Shown here in pieces: positions 60,898 to 64,000 of a stretch of DNA of 64,000 nucleotides. Numbering within the stretch: the stretch's first letter is position 1; each line of letters opens with the position of its first letter. The translations under genes were made by a program, and so were the position numbers. Source of the DNA: Arsenophonus sp. aPb (GTDB lineage: Bacteria; Pseudomonadota; Gammaproteobacteria; Enterobacterales; Enterobacteriaceae); the NCBI RefSeq assembly GCF_029873475.1, contig NZ_CP123499.1, forward strand, positions 1,550,001-1,614,000, written 5' to 3'. Below the pieces are notes generated by a model. It had not been told where the DNA came from, made no database searches, and worked only from the letters and a program-made list of their open reading frames with translations.

Positions 60898-61632
60898 ATG
60901 AACGAAACTAAAAAACTTTTTATCCAAGGATTATGGAAAAACAATTCGGCACTGGTTCAATTATTAGGTTTATGCCCGTTGCTAGCGGTTTCTTCAACCG
61001 CCACTAACGCGTTAGGATTAGGACTGGCAACAACATTAGTGCTGTTTTTTACCAATATTACCGTCTCAACATTTCGTCATTGGATCCCAAATGAAATACG
61101 TATTCCTATTTATGTCATGATTATTGCATCGGTTGTCTCCGCTGTGCAGATGTTAATAAACGCCTATGCCGTTGGTTTATATCAATCTTTAGGTATTTTT
61201 ATTCCGCTGATCGTTACTAACTGTATTGTTATTGGGCGGGCTGAAGCTTATGCCGCCAAAAATAATGTCTATCACTCAGCAATCGATGGTTTGGCAATGG
61301 GTGTGGGTGCGACAATGGCGCTATTTTTTTTAGGTGCAATGCGAGAAATTTTAGGTAACGGGACATTATTTGATGGTGCAAATTTGCTATTAGGAGAATG
61401 GGCAAAAATATTACGTATTGAAGTTATTCATCTTAATTCGCCTTTTTTATTAGCTATATTACCCCCTGGGGCTTTCATTGGATTAGGATTGATGCTAGCA
61501 GGTAAATATTTAATCGATGAAAGAATAAAAAAATATATCAGTCAAAAACAACAACTCACTGTTGTAAAATCAACTTCTTTCCCCAACAAAAGTCATTTAG
61601 CCAAGGATCAAGAGCAAATAAAATATGAATAA
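60898..61632 (+). CDS. rsxE: RsxE, membrane subunit
   Basis: The 244-residue paralogue of RsxA has six membrane segments and the conserved half-sites NNSALVQLLGLCPLLAVSST and SLGIFIPLIVTNCIVIGRAE, whose cysteines share the intramembrane cluster with RsxA. The start at 60898 (MNETKKLFIQGLWKNN) matches E. coli; a longer ORF from 60880 is unsupported. It overlaps nth by eight bases, so nth is translated from the same operon. Confidence 0.95.
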   Translation: MNETKKLFIQGLWKNNSALVQLLGLCPLLAVSSTATNALGLGLATTLVLFFTNITVSTFRHWIPNEIRIPIYVMIIASVVSAVQMLINAYAVGLYQSLGIFIPLIVTNCIVIGRAEAYAAKNNVYHSAIDGLAMGVGATMALFFLGAMREILGNGTLFDGANLLLGEWAKILRIEVIHLNSPFLLAILPPGAFIGLGLMLAGKYLIDERIKKYISQKQQLTVVKSTSFPNKSHLAKDQEQIKYE

Positions 61633-62266
61633 ACAAAAGCGGATAGCCATCTTGACTCGCTTGCGTGATAACAATCCAACACCAACAACCGAGCTTACTT
61701 TTAATTCGCCTTTTGAATTACTTATTTCTGTCTTACTTTCCGCTCAAGCAACGGATATTAGTGTCAATAAAGCCACAGCAAAACTCTACCCCGTCGCTAA
61801 TACAGCTGAAAAAATGCTGGACCTTGGTCTCGATGGAATAAAGCGTTATATCAAAACAATCGGCTTATTTAATACCAAAGCTGAAAATATTATTAAAACC
61901 TGTCAGATATTGATTGATAAATATAACGGCGCGGTCCCCGAAGATCGCGAAGCATTGGAATCCTTACCCGGTGTTGGTCGTAAAACCGCCAATGTGGTAT
62001 TGAACACCGCCTTTGGCTGGCCAACAATTGCTGTTGATACCCATATTTTCCGCGTTTGTAATCGCACAAATTTTGCACCAGGTAAGAATGTTATCGAGGT
62101 TGAACAAAAGTTGCTCAAAGTAGTACCGACTGAATTTAAAGTGGATTGTCACCACTGGTTTATATTACACGGCCGTTACACATGTATTGCCAGAAAGCCA
62201 CGCTGTGGCGCTTGTATTATTGAAGATTTATGTGAATTTAACGACAAACAATACCCAACAACCTAA
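61625..62266 (+). CDS. nth: Endonuclease III
   Basis: The 213-residue DNA glycosylase/AP lyase removes oxidised pyrimidines. The helix-hairpin-helix LPGVGRKTANVVLNTAF holds the catalytic lysine; the catalytic aspartate is in VDTHIFRVCNRT. The C-terminal C-x6-C-x2-C-x5-C cluster motif is CIARKPRCGACIIEDLC. Length is near E. coli Nth (211). It is the last gene of the rsx operon, as in E. coli. Confidence 0.97.
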   Translation: MNKQKRIAILTRLRDNNPTPTTELTFNSPFELLISVLLSAQATDISVNKATAKLYPVANTAEKMLDLGLDGIKRYIKTIGLFNTKAENIIKTCQILIDKYNGAVPEDREALESLPGVGRKTANVVLNTAFGWPTIAVDTHIFRVCNRTNFAPGKNVIEVEQKLLKVVPTEFKVDCHHWFILHGRYTCIARKPRCGACIIEDLCEFNDKQYPTT

Positions 62267-62407
62267 CAATTAACAAATGGTATTTGCAAGACGAACTTTA
62301 AATACACCATTGTTAAAGTGACAAATATTATTATTCTGCTTGCCCACAGCACTCAACTTGAGCAAAATGTGGGTAAATTTTAATTTAATGACACAAATAC
62401 GGATAGT

Positions 62408-64000
62408 ATGTTTCAAGATAACCCGCTGCTAGCGCAGCTAAAACAGCAATTACATGCCCAAACACCTCGTGTTGAAGGGATTGTTAAAAGTACAGAAAAA
62501 GGTTTTGGTTTTCTTGAGGTCGATGGAACGAAAACTTATTTCATTCCACCACCACAAATGAAAAAAGTGATGCATGGTGATCGGATCATCGCCACTATTC
62601 ACACCAATAAAGATCGCGAAATGGTTGAACCAGAGCAATTAGTTGAACCCTTTCTTACCCGATTCGTAGGACGAATTCAAAAAAGAAATAGTGATAACCG
62701 ACTTTATGTCAAACCCGATCATCCAATTTTAAAAGAAAATATTTTTTGTCGTCCGGCACAACATCTTAGTCATGACTTTGCGCACAATGATTGGGTAATA
62801 GCCGAGATTCGTCGTCATCCATTAAAAAATCAAGGTGGGTTTCAAGCTGAAATTACCCAATATATTACTGATGGTGATGACCATTTCGCCCCTTGGTGGG
62901 TAACACTAAGTCGACATCAATTAGAGCGCGAAGCACCAAAAATGCAAAGCTGCGCAATTGAAGAACAGACATCAGAGCGCCATGATCTTACTCATCTCAA
63001 CTTTATTACTATTGACAGTGCCAGCACTGAAGATATGGATGATGCACTTTATATAGAGCGGATTGATGATAATCAATTACGCCTTTTTGTTGCTATTGCC
63101 GATCCAACCAGTTATATCCCGCTAAATAGTGAGTTAGATACCATAGCCCAACAGCGTGGATATACCAATTACTTACCTGGTTTCAATATTCCAATGTTAC
63201 CACGTGAATTATCGGATGATTTGTGCTCTCTACGCCCTAATGAGCGCCGCCCTGCGCTAGTCTGTCAATTTGATATCAAGCAAGATGGACAATTAGCTGA
63301 AAATATTCAATTTTGCCTGGCCTGGATCGAATCAAAAAACAAGTTGGTTTACGATGATGTTTCTGACTGGTTAGAACAGCAAGATAAATGGCAAAACGAA
63401 AATGAAATAATCAAACAGCAAATATTATTGCTCAATGAAATGTGCGAAAAACGTTCTGCCTGGCGCCTAGCCCATGCATTGGTATTTAAGGATCGACCAG
63501 ACTATCGCTTTGTACTTGATGAAAATGGTAATGTTAATAACATTTTGGCGGAAAAACGTCGAATTGCTAATCGTATTGTCGAAGAAGCGATGATTGCCGC
63601 CAATCTTTGTGCAACAAAAGTATTAAAAGATAAATTAGGATTTGGTATTTTTAATGCCCATAATGGCTTTGACCCCAGTCAAATTGATAACGTTATTGCC
63701 ATTTTGCAAGAAAGTGATATCGAACAAAATGCAGAAACACTGTTAACCCTTGATGGATTTTGCCGTTTACGGCGTTTATTAGATGGCCAACCCACTCAAT
63801 TTATAGATAGTAGAATACGCCGTTTTCAAGCTTTTGCTGAAATTAAAACCACACCGGCTGCCCATTATGGTTTAGGATTTGATGCCTATGCCACCTGGAC
63901 ATCTCCGATCCGTAAGTATACCGATATCATCAACCATCGTTTATTAAAAGCCATAATAAATAATGAGCAGCATAATGTCACAAAACCTGCTGAAACTTTG
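62408..64000 (+). CDS. rnb: Ribonuclease II, N-terminal 531 codons (cut by window end)
   Basis: This 3'-to-5' exoribonuclease degrades single-stranded RNA. The visible part starts MFQDNPLLAQLKQQLHAQTP and has the cold-shock-type RNA-binding domains (VEGIVKSTEKGFGFLEVDG). The RNB catalytic domain follows, with TIDSASTEDMDDALYIERID, whose aspartates bind magnesium, then VAIADPTSYIP, FNIPMLPRELSDDLCSLRPN and YATWTSPIRKYTDIINHRLL. About 110 residues and the S1 domain should lie beyond the window. It starts 141 bases after nth. In E. coli rnb is not next to nth, so this junction is lineage-specific. Confidence 0.95.
   Translation, partial: MFQDNPLLAQLKQQLHAQTPRVEGIVKSTEKGFGFLEVDGTKTYFIPPPQMKKVMHGDRIIATIHTNKDREMVEPEQLVEPFLTRFVGRIQKRNSDNRLYVKPDHPILKENIFCRPAQHLSHDFAHNDWVIAEIRRHPLKNQGGFQAEITQYITDGDDHFAPWWVTLSRHQLEREAPKMQSCAIEEQTSERHDLTHLNFITIDSASTEDMDDALYIERIDDNQLRLFVAIADPTSYIPLNSELDTIAQQRGYTNYLPGFNIPMLPRELSDDLCSLRPNERRPALVCQFDIKQDGQLAENIQFCLAWIESKNKLVYDDVSDWLEQQDKWQNENEIIKQQILLLNEMCEKRSAWRLAHALVFKDRPDYRFVLDENGNVNNILAEKRRIANRIVEEAMIAANLCATKVLKDKLGFGIFNAHNGFDPSQIDNVIAILQESDIEQNAETLLTLDGFCRLRRLLDGQPTQFIDSRIRRFQAFAEIKTTPAAHYGLGFDAYATWTSPIRKYTDIINHRLLKAIINNEQHNVTKPAETL

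Noticed and set aside
1..64000. CRISPR arrays, tRNA and rRNA genes
   Set aside because: No regularly spaced repeats and no cloverleaf or rRNA sequence were recognised by eye; a covariance-model scan would be needed to exclude small RNAs.

Overview
The window looks like a piece of an AT-rich chromosome from the order Enterobacterales. Almost every housekeeping product matches its Escherichia coli counterpart, and several neighbourhoods are the familiar enteric ones: ydgH-pntAB-uspE-fnr, mlc with ynfK/ynfM, tus-fumC-manA-ydgA, ydgJ-rsxABCDGE-nth, and dkgB beside yafC. The low GC, decayed mobile elements, broken genes and host-directed effector candidates suggest a host-associated lineage, perhaps an Arsenophonus-like member of the Morganellaceae. 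That placement is inference from composition and gene content.

Layout. 0-2.4 kb: two fimbrial subunit genes (one cut by the window edge) and a decayed serine recombinase. 2.4-4 kb: a MarR regulator divergent from a zinc-free dehydrogenase. 4.2 kb: a Ter replication-arrest site. 4.3-6.5 kb: a ydgI-type antiporter gene split by an 815-bp IS6-family element with an exact 8-bp target duplication. 6.8-13 kb: ydgH, pntAB, uspE and fnr. 13.4-18.4 kb: an orphan secreted protein, a quinone oxidoreductase, an unknown exported protein, and ahpC-ahpF behind an OxyR operator. 18.4-25.4 kb: a 1754-residue effector candidate ending in a SopA/NleL-like HECT-type E3 ligase domain, preceded by a gene split by one stop codon and a small decayed membrane ORF. 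25.7-31.5 kb: an ankyrin lipoprotein with an overlapping deaminase gene, hipBA, dkgB, yafC and mdaB. 31.4-37.3 kb: a second large effector-like gene with a frameshifted tail, an IS1 remnant, an arylsulfotransferase with a small Cys-rich ORF carrying a 97-bp tandem duplication, and a membrane bactofilin. 37.9-47.4 kb: cdh, ydfG, ynfB, ynfD, bioD, mlc, a dicarboxylate transporter, an ynfM-like MFS gene and a pqaA-like gene. 47.7-55.7 kb: a second Ter site, tus, fumC, manA, ydgA, an orphan, a yfeH-like gene and ydgJ. 56-64 kb: rsxABCDGE, nth, and rnb cut by the window end.

Two observations stand out. First, two Ter cores identical over 17 bp lie 43.5 kb apart in opposite orientations, one directly upstream of tus. 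This is the arrangement of a narrow Tus-Ter fork trap, so the window probably contains the chromosome's termination zone. Second, the 18.46-23.72 kb gene joins a long toxin-like N-terminal half to a pentapeptide beta-helix and a SopA/NleL-type catalytic tail. The proposed active-site cysteine lies 29 residues from the C-terminus, the spacing recalled for SopA and NleL.

No tRNA, rRNA or CRISPR array was recognised.
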